Below are positions 24,093 through 32,153 of a DNA stretch of 64,000 nucleotides, one piece after another. The notes beneath the pieces are model-generated. The model did not search any database and had not been told where the DNA came from. It saw only the letters and a list, made by a program, of their open reading frames with translations. How positions within the stretch are numbered: the first letter of the stretch is position 1; each line of letters starts with the position of its first letter. The DNA is from JACKFE01 sp050248735 (GTDB taxonomy: Bacteria; Nitrospirota; Nitrospiria; Nitrospirales; UBA8639). The stretch spans positions 1 to 64,000 of the forward strand of contig JBFWRU010000009.1 in NCBI GenBank assembly GCA_050248735.1, read 5' to 3'. The position numbers and the translations under genes are program-made.

Positions 24093-24176
24093 CGGCGTTA
24101 TTCATGGCTCATTTTCGGAATGGGTTGTTGAGTTTCCCCATTTGATAAAGGGGCCGAAAGAGATTTTCGGACTGAT

Positions 24177-24569
24177 ATGGATATTCGGGTGTATTACGAA
24201 GATACGGACCGCGCCGGGGTCGTCTATTATGCCAACTACCTGAAATATTTTGAACGGGCCAGAACCCATTATCTGGAGGATCATGGATTATCTGTCCCGA
24301 ACATCTTGAAAGAAGGTACGGAGTTTCGCGTCATTCGTGCCGAACTCGCCTACCGCTCGGCCGCGGCCCTCGGGGAAATCCTCACGGTTGCCACCTCCGT
24401 CACAGCGAATCGACGGATTTCTATTACCTTTTCCCATGTCATTAAAGATCGCACCACTCAACGGCTGGTTGTGGAGGGCTCCGCCTCCCTGGTGGCGGTG
24501 GACCTGCATGGAAAAGTGAAACGCATTCCTCCGGCCCTGCTTGAGGCCCTCAATCTTCCAAGCATTTAA
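24177..24569 (+). CDS. ybgC: YbgC-family acyl-CoA thioesterase
   Basis: This 130-residue hot-dog-fold protein has YYEDTDRAGVVYYANYLKYFERART (residues 6-30) with the catalytic Asp in the D-x-AGVVY motif, and the later FRVIRAELAYRSAAALGE strand. YbgC thioesterases cleave short acyl-CoAs or acyl-ACP and associate with the Tol-Pal system or phospholipid synthesis. No tol genes are adjacent here. It is followed 30 nt later by lipB, so both concern acyl groups. Length and motif are typical. Confidence 0.9.
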   Translation: MDIRVYYEDTDRAGVVYYANYLKYFERARTHYLEDHGLSVPNILKEGTEFRVIRAELAYRSAAALGEILTVATSVTANRRISITFSHVIKDRTTQRLVVEGSASLVAVDLHGKVKRIPPALLEALNLPSI

Positions 24570-24598
24570 CGCTCCTATTTTGGGGGTAGGGTTTCTCC

Positions 24599-25333
24599 TT
24601 GCGTACAAATATAAAACCCGGGGCAGGGCACCATCCCTTGACAGATCGTATCCAAACACCTGAACCCGGACAGGTATTAGCGACAGGCTTTCTCCCGTTT
24701 GCCGAGGCATGGGATCTTCAAAAAACCCTTGTCGGGGACAGAAAGCAGGATCGTATTCCTGATACGCTCATCCTCACTCAACATGAGCCCGTCCTCACCT
24801 TTGGGAGAACAGCCAAGCCTGAACATTGGGAAGACAGCAAGGCAGTTCTGGAGGAAAAGGGCATCACCCTGTTTCACCTTGAGCGGGGAGGGTCGGTCAC
24901 CTATCACGGCCCCGGTCAACTGGTGGGATATCCGATTCTCCGGCTACGGACCTTCTGCCCCGGACCCAGGTTGTACGTGTATCAATTGGAGGAAGTGTTG
25001 ATTCGCACCTTGGCTGCATGGGACATACACGCCTGTCGCCATGACACCCACCGGGGGGTGTGGGTCGAAGGACCAGAACAGAGCCTGGAGAAAATCGCCT
25101 CGATCGGGGTGCGGATTGATCGCGGAATTACCATGCACGGTTTTGCCTTAAACGTGAATGTTGACCTATGGCCCTTTACCCTCATCACGCCCTGCGGGAT
25201 TGACGGTGTGTATGTCACATCAATGGCAGAGGTGCTAAGCAGGTCCGTGGATGTGGAAGCAGTACAGGAAACGATTATTCAGAAATTTTCAAATGTCTTC
25301 AGTCTGCCATTCTCACCCAACTGTCTTCTTTAA
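24599..25333 (+). CDS. lipB: Octanoyl-ACP:protein octanoyltransferase
   Basis: LipB moves octanoate from ACP to lipoyl domains, the first step of lipoate assembly. Signature blocks are in order: FGRTAKPEH, RGGSVTYHGPGQLVGYP (near 98-114), IASIGVRIDRGITMHGFALNVN with the catalytic Lys position occupied by I-x-S in this reading, and TPCGIDGVYVTS around the catalytic Cys. The start is TTG at 24599; an ATG alternative would cut into conserved sequence. Length 244 is normal. LipA is not in the window. Confidence 0.9.
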   Translation: MRTNIKPGAGHHPLTDRIQTPEPGQVLATGFLPFAEAWDLQKTLVGDRKQDRIPDTLILTQHEPVLTFGRTAKPEHWEDSKAVLEEKGITLFHLERGGSVTYHGPGQLVGYPILRLRTFCPGPRLYVYQLEEVLIRTLAAWDIHACRHDTHRGVWVEGPEQSLEKIASIGVRIDRGITMHGFALNVNVDLWPFTLITPCGIDGVYVTSMAEVLSRSVDVEAVQETIIQKFSNVFSLPFSPNCLL

Positions 25334-25420
25334 CCTGTCCGTGAAACTGTAGGAAGGTCACTCTTATTTTTATTTCTTCCGCCTCTTTTCCAGCTCCAAC
25401 CCGTTGCCCAGATTGACACC

Positions 25421-25672
25421 TTATACATTGTCACATTCAGACAATATCCTTCTCATCCATTTTTTTAGGTCTGTCAAAAACCCATCATCCCTCTCATAGA
25501 GATCATTCGTATCGACCGTGATCCCATGAATCCTTCCGCCGGACGTCTGGTAGCCGAGCATGTATAGCTTCGTTTTATCTTCAATCTTGGACGGATACCC
25601 CCCAATCCCTATACGGCCAACGCTAACAACGATCTCTTCGCCAGGATTTGGTCCTTCCAGGGTTTCCAACAC
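25421..25672 (-). CDS. Hypothetical protein (83 aa)
   Basis: I do not recognise it. The short protein has a glycine-rich segment (SVGRIGIGGYPSK) and an acidic/basic C-terminus ending in DLKKWMRRILSECDNV. There is no signal peptide. It starts 15 nt after the stop of the upstream minus-strand membrane protein and is probably co-transcribed with it. In-frame GTG codons just upstream make the start uncertain. It could be a fragment of a larger gene. Confidence 0.4.
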   Translation of the reverse strand: MLETLEGPNPGEEIVVSVGRIGIGGYPSKIEDKTKLYMLGYQTSGGRIHGITVDTNDLYERDDGFLTDLKKWMRRILSECDNV

Positions 25673-25687
25673 ACGGAGGACGAGAGC

Positions 25688-26089
25688 TTAGATTTCGTCT
25701 TCAATAGTTTCAAGGGCCTTCTCGACTTTTTCAGCATACAAAACACGGTTGGGGTCCTGCTCTTCGTAGCTTTCAAGCTGTGTCTGAAGAAAATCTTTTA
25801 TCTGTTGAATTCTGGTGACATCTGGCTCCATTCTGAGGAGTTCTACTTTGACTTGAAAAAATGAGCCAGGGACATAGCTTGGATTCGTGTCGATTGCTTG
25901 CTTTCTCTTGAGATAGACATGACAAGGAATGGGCTCTGTTAAAAAAATGCTCCGGTCGGTCCGACGAATTATGTCACTAAACACGATACTCACCACCCCC
26001 ATCACACCTATGACCAACACCAATACACCCAGGATTGACTTCATTGTTTTCCCTTTAAACGGCATTCCCTTCACCAGTTCCAACCTCAT
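25688..26089 (-). CDS. Hypothetical single-pass membrane or secreted protein
   Basis: There is one hydrophobic helix (SILGVLVLVIGVMGVVSIVF, about residues 18-37), then a polar domain with alpha-helical charged segments (QQIKDFLQTQLESYEEQ). ATGs at residues 1, 9 and 16 are all possible starts; the last, just before the helix, gives the shape of a signal anchor. No family is recognised. It precedes the 83-residue gene in the same direction. Confidence 0.5.
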   Translation of the reverse strand: MRLELVKGMPFKGKTMKSILGVLVLVIGVMGVVSIVFSDIIRRTDRSIFLTEPIPCHVYLKRKQAIDTNPSYVPGSFFQVKVELLRMEPDVTRIQQIKDFLQTQLESYEEQDPNRVLYAEKVEKALETIEDEI

Positions 26090-26481
26090 TCCAAATGCGA
26101 CGCTAAGATAATAGACGTGCTTGGTAATAAACTTATGGCAGAAAACCGACTGAATTTAAACTATGTGAAGTCGCATAGATGCCGGGCTTTTCTATCACCT
26201 TTCGCTGTGGATACCATATGCATCAAGGTTCGACGCCTGCCGTCAGGCCGTGGGGATGGACGCTCCCATCAAATAGCGGGCCTTGTTTGAGCGACGCGAG
26301 TTGGTCCGCTCTCCGTCCTGCGTCCATCCTATCTAACATGGCCGGACGGGGCGTCAATGGTTTTTGGCCCTTTTGCCGAAACAAAAGGGCCTCGACCGCC
26401 GGTTCGAAAACCGGCAGCACCAAAGAGGAATCTGGCAATTCCATATCTTGCAATCTTGCATTTTGGAAATGATCAATCACC
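26090..26481. repeat. Hairpin-rich non-coding element
   Basis: No gene is supported in these 392 nt. GGCCCTTTTG (26366-26375) and CAAAAGGGCC (26382-26391) form a perfect 10-bp hairpin, followed by GCCGGTT/AACCGGC (26398-26415) with a CGAA loop. The two in tandem, in GC-rich sequence, look like a repetitive intergenic element or a strong terminator for the convergent-side genes. A genome-wide copy count would tell. Confidence 0.55.
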
Positions 26482-27216
26482 TTAAATTCCCCAGCCGCCG
26501 CTCAGGTGCAGATTGGCTCCGGTCACATAGGTGGCTTCATCCGAGAGGAAATACCGCACGGCTTGAATAGCATCCTGGACTCCCCCGATATATCCGGCCG
26601 GGATCTTTTTGGCCATACCCGCCAATTCCTCCGGTGGCGCACTGCCGGAATCAATAAACCCCGGAGAGATGGCATTGACGGTAATGCCATCCGGGGCCAG
26701 GATCTTAGCCAAGGTCCTGGTGAGAATCAGCACACCGGCTTTGGCAATGTAATGGGCGGTCACATGAGGCTGGGCTTCCATCTTGTCGGCGTTGGCCATA
26801 CTAAACGAAATGATTCGACCATACTTTCTGGCTTTCATGATCGGCGCCACCGCCTTGGAAAGAAAAAAGATCGGATCCAGATTATTTGCCATCATTTCCG
26901 ACCAGCCTTGAGGAGTCTCATCAAACAGGTGCACACGATGGTACGGCCCCGCCCCATTGATCAGCGCATCAATCCTTCCCCATGTGTGTTCCACCTGTTG
27001 CACCAACCCAATGGCCTCTTCGCACTTCGACACATCGCATTGGATGGCTAAGGCCTTGCCGCCCTTCGCCTCAATTGCCCGTTTGACCTGCTCAGCTTCC
27101 GGTCGACTGGTGCGATAACATACCGCGACGGCCCATCCGGCCTGAGCCAAATCCAACGCCACGCCCCGACCGATTCCTCGCGCGCCTCCCGTGATCAAGG
27201 CTACTCGTGAGTCCAT
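26482..27216 (-). CDS. SDR-family NAD(P)-dependent oxidoreductase
   Basis: This classical short-chain dehydrogenase (244 aa) has TGGARGIG (9-16), the NGAG variant of the NNAG motif (NGAGPY, 87-92), catalytic Ser139, Tyr156 and Lys159 (YIAK), and PGFIDSG after the active site. The Ser-Tyr distance is a few residues longer than in FabG, as in some pteridine-reductase-like members. The substrate is therefore uncertain: FabG-type ketoreductase or pteridine reductase. It appears monocistronic; about 260 nt upstream are non-coding and hold its promoter. Confidence 0.85.
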   Translation of the reverse strand: MDSRVALITGGARGIGRGVALDLAQAGWAVAVCYRTSRPEAEQVKRAIEAKGGKALAIQCDVSKCEEAIGLVQQVEHTWGRIDALINGAGPYHRVHLFDETPQGWSEMMANNLDPIFFLSKAVAPIMKARKYGRIISFSMANADKMEAQPHVTAHYIAKAGVLILTRTLAKILAPDGITVNAISPGFIDSGSAPPEELAGMAKKIPAGYIGGVQDAIQAVRYFLSDEATYVTGANLHLSGGWGI

Positions 27217-27476
27217 GTTCTGCTCCTATGTAGGATGGTAGAAAAAAATTCACCCGCTTCGTCCTCGCCTCTCTTCCAAGTTTTACATACTGCTTCCAGT
27301 ACGCGTCACCCTTTTACAGGCTTCGGCCTTGTCAGGTGGCATTTTTGAACATCCTGTCTATTAATTCAATAGTGGTCAAGATTGAGGACGAGTGCGGGTT
27401 CTGAGGAATTTTATCCTCCGGAACCAATCACCTGGTGAGGGGAAAATCTGAAATGGCGGGTTTTAGGGCTTTGCAG

Positions 27477-28271
27477 TTAGCTTTTGGTTCTCGTCTTTAA
27501 CCGTTTCGACAATTCCAGCAGGACATTCTTCGTTCGTTGGGATACCAGATTGGCTCCGGGGCGGTTCATGTCCTGAGTAATAGCTTGCAGATCTTCAATC
27601 GTATCGATGTCACGAAGCGGGGAAAGTATTTTCATGGATAGCCCCAAGGCCTTGGCTTTCTGTTCCGTCCGCGGACACACCTGATCCGTGGACCACGGAA
27701 TGTCCTGAAAGAGTTCCGGCACCTCCTTGCGGAGACCGATAAGATAGTAGCCGCCATCCACGGTGGGTCCCAGAACCATATCGTGGTCTTTTAATGCGGT
27801 GAGGGCCTGAGTCACAATCTGGGGGGTAATTCCTGGAATATCGGTTCCCACGATCAAGAGAGAGTGATAAGTTGAGGACAACCCGTCTTGAAAGGTCCTG
27901 GCCATACGCGCCCCGAGATCCTTCCCTATCTGCTCCCACAGCTTTACTTTAAATCTTCCTTCCATGGCCTTGAAAAACGGGTGGGTCCTGTCAGGAGAAC
28001 CTGCCAGAATACGGTCGCACCCCTTGACGGCCTGACATCGCTCCAACATATCCATAACCAAACTTCCGTGGAGACTGGCGGCTTCATCCGGTGTCAGTGG
28101 GGGACACAGACGGGTTTTGACTTCCCCCTCCACGGGTGCCTTCGCAAACACCACGACTGCAGCATGGCCTGAAGCAACAGGGGCTTTCACAGCCGCGGGA
28201 CGCGCTTGTGACCGGACAGGTTGCCCGATATCGAAGGGAGGCGGTCGTTTTTTCTTATCGGGTCTCGTCAT
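27477..28271 (-). CDS. DUF2064/TIGR04282-like nucleotidyl- or glycosyl-transferase
   Basis: The core has VVFAKAPVEGEVKTRLCPPLTPDEAA (residues 44-69), the Rossmann-like phosphate loop of this family, then VGTDIPGITPQIV and PTVDGGYYLIGL. Database names link TIGR04282 to arsenosugar synthesis, but the enzyme family occurs without arsenic genes, so I keep the function open. I chose ATG 28271, which overlaps the upstream glycosyltransferase by 17 nt; a longer frame reaches 28508 but reads through the upstream gene. About 40 residues at the new N-terminus are Pro/Lys-rich. Confidence 0.8.
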   Translation of the reverse strand: MTRPDKKKRPPPFDIGQPVRSQARPAAVKAPVASGHAAVVVFAKAPVEGEVKTRLCPPLTPDEAASLHGSLVMDMLERCQAVKGCDRILAGSPDRTHPFFKAMEGRFKVKLWEQIGKDLGARMARTFQDGLSSTYHSLLIVGTDIPGITPQIVTQALTALKDHDMVLGPTVDGGYYLIGLRKEVPELFQDIPWSTDQVCPRTEQKAKALGLSMKILSPLRDIDTIEDLQAITQDMNRPGANLVSQRTKNVLLELSKRLKTRTKS

Positions 28272-28953
28272 AGAATTGCCGTAAGGTCTTCGGGGGCCAG
28301 CCCATCCAATACAAGAAACGGAGTGTCCACATTCGAAGGATGGTCCGCAAGGGGCCACCCCTCTCCCACCTCCGGAAGGAGGTCGTGACTTTATCCCGCA
28401 ACGCCACCACTCGTCCGGTCGTTTTGAGTCGCCTGGTAAACTCAATGTCTTCCATGAGCGGTATGTCGGCAAATCCTCCCAGGCGCTGGAAGATACGGCG
28501 CCGGACAAAAATGGTTTGGTCGCCCGTACAAATTCCGCTCCAACGTGACCGGAGATTCATCATGCGGCTGATGACCCAGGCCCACCCCCTGTCAACCGGA
28601 AACCGTACGTCGAACCGGCCGCCCACGCAGGACACATCCGCCATGACCTGGCAAATTCGTTGGACCGCCGTATCCGGCAGATTGGTATCGGCATGAAGAA
28701 AAACGAGAATGTCGGCATGGGTGTTCGAGGCTCCCGCATTCAATTGGACGGCACGGCCGCGAGCACTGGATATCAATTGAATTCCTCTTGATGAGGTGTG
28801 CTCGAGAAAAGGCCGTACGATGTCCAGGGTCCGATCCTGACTCCCCCCGTCGACCACGATGATCTCATCAAACCCCATGGCGAGAAGGTTTGGCATCAGG
28901 CCAGGCAGAACTGTTTCTTCGTTCAAGACGGGAATGATGACGGCAATCGTCAT
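28255..28953 (-). CDS. Family 2 glycosyltransferase, TIGR04283-like
   Basis: This 232-residue GT-A protein starts IAVIIPVLNEETVLPGL, with the acidic nucleotide/metal motifs DEIIVVDGGSQDRT and FLHADTNLP (DxD-equivalent) and an ED-IEFTRRLK acceptor motif. The TIGR04283 group is often paired with TIGR04282, as here, where the downstream gene overlaps its 3' end. The pair likely works in one glycan or phosphonate/arsenosugar-like pathway. No membrane segment is predicted, apart from a mildly hydrophobic C-terminal helix. Confidence 0.85.
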   Translation of the reverse strand: MTIAVIIPVLNEETVLPGLMPNLLAMGFDEIIVVDGGSQDRTLDIVRPFLEHTSSRGIQLISSARGRAVQLNAGASNTHADILVFLHADTNLPDTAVQRICQVMADVSCVGGRFDVRFPVDRGWAWVISRMMNLRSRWSGICTGDQTIFVRRRIFQRLGGFADIPLMEDIEFTRRLKTTGRVVALRDKVTTSFRRWERGGPLRTILRMWTLRFLYWMGWPPKTLRQFYDETR

Positions 28954-29018
28954 GCGAACAGACGTGGTTCAGAAAAGTGATAAACCGGAAGGACAATCAA
29001 GGACCACGAAGGGAACAA

Positions 29019-29474
29019 TTATTCCGTCGGCTTTGGGGGGGACTTGAACATGAAAAACACGACGAGGGCGATCGTCCCCCAATAGATGAGATATTTATGC
29101 CAGAACAACACCTCCCCGAAATGCATGAAGGCGGCCGCACAAACCGCCGATGCCGCCATGATCGAGTATTTCACAATCACATTTTCTACGGACGAATAGG
29201 CCCACATCGCCATTCCGCCGAAGTAAATGATCATCGGGAAGATGGAGATTTCGGCTCCGGTACTGGCAGAGAGAAACACTTGCAAAAATCCGATAAAGAC
29301 CATGGCGGATCCCACCATCTTCATGGCCACTTGCATCTGTCGATTTTCCTGATCGTCCGTGTCATCCTCCCGGAGTTGAGGAGGGATAGGAGAGGGCTTC
29401 GGAGCCACGGGATCAACCGGCTCTGAAGATTTCTGTTCGGAATTCGGTTTTTGTTCGGGACTCATGGTTACCAC
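29019..29474 (-). CDS. Hypothetical multi-pass membrane protein
   Basis: A Pro/Glu/Asp-rich cytosolic N-terminus of about 45 residues is followed by three to four hydrophobic helices (AMKMVGSAMVFIGFLQVF, ISIFPMIIYFGGMAMW, YSIMAASAVCAAAF, YLIYWGTIALVVFFMF). No family is recognised. Its start overlaps the end of the dCTP deaminase gene by 7 nt, so it is the last gene of the glutaredoxin-kamA-dcd operon. Co-expression does not reveal its job. Confidence 0.7.
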   Translation of the reverse strand: MVTMSPEQKPNSEQKSSEPVDPVAPKPSPIPPQLREDDTDDQENRQMQVAMKMVGSAMVFIGFLQVFLSASTGAEISIFPMIIYFGGMAMWAYSSVENVIVKYSIMAASAVCAAAFMHFGEVLFWHKYLIYWGTIALVVFFMFKSPPKPTE

Positions 29475-30628
29475 TTGAAATGTTTGCTGAGTGTAAGCCC
29501 TTGCTGATAATAGGACGACCCTAACGCCGATCCATATAACTGCATGGGAATGTCGCGCATCTTTTCGTAGACGACTTTAAAAAATGTCTGCCCATCGTGG
29601 ATACGGAAGGGCACATCGTGGGGACGAACTTCCAACACGACTTGCGTACCTTTCCGGCTGGGGTTGGCATACCCAAAACCCGGATCGAAGAAGCCGGCAT
29701 AATGGGTTCGCAGTTCCCCGCAGGCCGCTTCATAAGCCACCATTTCCGATGAATAGCCTGGGGGTACCTGAATACGTTCTTTCGAAGCCAGGATATAAAA
29801 CTCTTCAGGCTCCAACAACATGGTGGCCGTGGCATTACGTTTCAACGGTTCCCAGAAGTCCGTGGCTAAATAGTGCCCCACCCGATTCAAATCGATCACA
29901 TGACTGTTCTTTTTCGCCCGGTATCCCACAATGGACTCGTGATAGTCACTCGACCCGCGCAAATCCACGCTCAGGAACAAACCCTTATCCACTCGAAGTT
30001 CCTTGGCGGATAAGGGCCGATCCGTTTTCACGGAATCTCCGTTGTGAAACAGGAGGGGAGTTTTCCGGTGAACGGTCCGCAGTCCGGAATCCGATACCAT
30101 GGGTTTGCCTGTCATCAGACGCAATTGATTCAACGCCAGCCCCGCTTGTACGCGGATCGTAAACGACCGCGGTACAATTTCCAAAAACAACGGGCCATCA
30201 TACCCCGCACGAATTTCATCAAAGCCGACGTGCAAGTCCGTCACGACACGGGTAAAGATATCCAACCGTCCGGTGGAACTCTTGGGATTGGTCCGGCCGC
30301 GAATATCCTTGGGGAGCTTCAGCCGCTCCATCAGTGGCACCAGATACACATGGCCTTTTTCCAGAATCGCCCCGTTGGTGAGATCCATATCATACATCAC
30401 CAGATCGGATCGGTAGAGATCTTCAATCGTAAACTGTGACTGTTTGTCGGAAGGCTCGGGCAGAAAACTGCTCAGCATCCGATAAGCCTTCGTGCCCAGT
30501 CGTAAATCAAGACTGGCCGGCTGGATTTGCTTGGACGTAATCGGCACTCCGGCCCGGATGACCCGCTGACGAACCAAGGCCCGAAGATGCTGGAAGGATA
30601 GAATACCCGCTTTCTTGGACTCGGCCAT
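29468..30628 (-). CDS. dcd: 2'-deoxycytidine 5'-triphosphate deaminase (long, two-domain form)
   Basis: The enzyme deaminates dCTP to dUTP for dTMP synthesis. At 386 residues it is about twice the common length and matches the tandem form (PF06559-like) with two dUTPase-like halves. The N-terminal half has QPASLDLRLGTKAYR and GRTNPKSSTGRLDIFTRVV; the C-terminal half has YILASKERIQVPPGYSSEM and YAGFFDPGFGY. I chose the ATG at 30628 because it overlaps the kamA stop as TAATG. The next gene overlaps its 3' end. The longer frame adds ten residues with no support. Confidence 0.88.
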   Translation of the reverse strand: MAESKKAGILSFQHLRALVRQRVIRAGVPITSKQIQPASLDLRLGTKAYRMLSSFLPEPSDKQSQFTIEDLYRSDLVMYDMDLTNGAILEKGHVYLVPLMERLKLPKDIRGRTNPKSSTGRLDIFTRVVTDLHVGFDEIRAGYDGPLFLEIVPRSFTIRVQAGLALNQLRLMTGKPMVSDSGLRTVHRKTPLLFHNGDSVKTDRPLSAKELRVDKGLFLSVDLRGSSDYHESIVGYRAKKNSHVIDLNRVGHYLATDFWEPLKRNATATMLLEPEEFYILASKERIQVPPGYSSEMVAYEAACGELRTHYAGFFDPGFGYANPSRKGTQVVLEVRPHDVPFRIHDGQTFFKVVYEKMRDIPMQLYGSALGSSYYQQGLTLSKHFKW

Positions 30629-31758
30629 TAATACTCGTCCATGGCTCCGGTGCTGCACATTCCATTGGACAGGGGAGCTCCCACCATCGGTAGCTCGCGA
30701 GGGACCTGGTTCAATGGCTGAGGGTAGTGATAGGTTTTGTTTTCGTAATTTTTCAGGACGGCCCCCTCCTCATCCAAGTTGAGGAGATAGTCACTGGGCA
30801 ACAACGGTATCTTGCCTCCTCCGCCAGGCGCATCAATAACAAAATGCGGCACGGCCATGCCGCTTGTATGCCCTTGAAGGGATTGAATGATCCTGAGTCC
30901 GGTTTCCACCGTGGTCCGGAAGTGATTCGTCCCCTTGGTCAGGTCGGCTTGATACAGGTAATAGGGCTTTACTCTGGCTAAGAGCAATTGATGCATGAGG
31001 CGTTTCATGATTTCAGGATCGTCGTTGACCCCCTTCAACAAGACCGTTTGCGCCCCGAGGGGAACCCCCGCATCGGCCAGGCGCCCGCAGGCTTCTTTGA
31101 CCTCCTGGGTCAACTCGTCGGGATGGTTGAAGTGCAGATTCATATAAATCGGATGATAGCGTTTGACGATCTCGCAGAGTTCCGGAGTAATCCGCTGGGG
31201 AAGCGTTCCCGGCACCCGACTGCCGAATCGAATCAATTCCAGATGCGGAATGGACCGAAGGGCTTTTAAAATGCGATCGATTAAATGATCCGGCAGGAGT
31301 AAAGGATCGCCTCCCGACAAGATCACATCCCTGACTTCCGTGTGTTCCCGAAGATAGGCCACCGCCTGATCCAATTCCCCTTTCTTCAGAAATCCCGGCT
31401 TGCCCACCAACCGTTTTCTCGTGCAAAACCGGCAATAAATGGGACATTGATTCGTCACCATCAACAGAACACGGTCGGGATACCGATGCACCAAATGGGG
31501 AACCGGGCTGTCCGTGTCCTCTTCTAACGGATCGTCCGGGGCATCTATATCGTCCAATTCAATGGCCTCAGGCACCACCTGTTTCCAGATGGCATCACCC
31601 TTTTCTTTGATGGTGGCCAGGACCGTTGGGGTAATCCGCATGGGGTAGGGCCCCACCACATCTTCCACTTCCTTGGGATCCACTCCCAAATATTTCGCCA
31701 GATCTTTGGGTTTCGTAATGCTTTCGGCTAAAACCTTTTTCCAATCCTCCATTGCCAT
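30628..31758 (-). CDS. kamA: Lysine 2,3-aminomutase family radical SAM enzyme
   Basis: The radical-SAM cluster motif CPIYCRFC (Cys105, 109, 112) is followed by TRKRLVGKP, ILSGGDPLLLP and a PLP-type C-terminal region (HFVIDAPGGGGKIPLLPSDY). This fits KamA, which interconverts L-lysine and beta-lysine using SAM and PLP; EpmB (EF-P lysine) is the nearest alternative. The C-terminal MCSTGAMDEY is unusual and may be a tail Cys. It lies between a glutaredoxin-like gene and dcd with TAATG overlaps on both sides. EF-P and EpmA genes are not in the window. Confidence 0.9.
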   Translation of the reverse strand: MAMEDWKKVLAESITKPKDLAKYLGVDPKEVEDVVGPYPMRITPTVLATIKEKGDAIWKQVVPEAIELDDIDAPDDPLEEDTDSPVPHLVHRYPDRVLLMVTNQCPIYCRFCTRKRLVGKPGFLKKGELDQAVAYLREHTEVRDVILSGGDPLLLPDHLIDRILKALRSIPHLELIRFGSRVPGTLPQRITPELCEIVKRYHPIYMNLHFNHPDELTQEVKEACGRLADAGVPLGAQTVLLKGVNDDPEIMKRLMHQLLLARVKPYYLYQADLTKGTNHFRTTVETGLRIIQSLQGHTSGMAVPHFVIDAPGGGGKIPLLPSDYLLNLDEEGAVLKNYENKTYHYPQPLNQVPRELPMVGAPLSNGMCSTGAMDEY

Positions 31759-32051
31759 TAGTTCCTTTCGTCAGAGGAGCTGAGGGGTGGGGTGGATTCC
31801 TGCTGCCGATCAACGTGTTTTTCACTCGCGGATTTTTTGTCCAAATACGCGATGATGTCATACGTCTCCGTCAATACCGTTTCACCATCTACCAAGACCG
31901 GAACATAGTATTGTCCGGAAACCTCATGCACCTTCGTACGCAAGGGTCGAGCGTCCTCCACAATTTCATGATCATAGAAAAACTCATACTCCTCCAGCTT
32001 CCTGCGGACAACTTCGCAATCCGGACACCATTCGACATGATACAGTTTCAT
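31758..32051 (-). CDS. Glutaredoxin/GST-N-like thioredoxin-fold protein
   Basis: This 97-residue protein has the WCPDC redox motif at residues 8-12 and the cis-Pro block VPVLVDGETVL near 50-60, followed by a short helix (DIIAYLDKK) and a polar tail. It matches the glutaredoxin/GST-N fold with two active-site cysteines. It is first in the operon and couples to kamA through a TAATG overlap, suggesting a role in keeping a partner reduced or delivering a cluster, but that is inference. Confidence 0.85.
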   Translation of the reverse strand: MKLYHVEWCPDCEVVRRKLEEYEFFYDHEIVEDARPLRTKVHEVSGQYYVPVLVDGETVLTETYDIIAYLDKKSASEKHVDRQQESTPPLSSSDERN

Positions 32052-32153
32052 TGAATGTTCACGACTTTCGTCATTTTAAGGAGTCTGCCAAAATTCCCAT
32101 TCATTACATGTTCGACAAGGCACCGGCGAGAGCCAACAATTTTCGTGTCTCTC

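Noticed and set aside
27477..28508. Longer start for the DUF2064 protein
   Set aside because: The extra 79 codons read through the upstream glycosyltransferase in another frame with no protein-like conservation.
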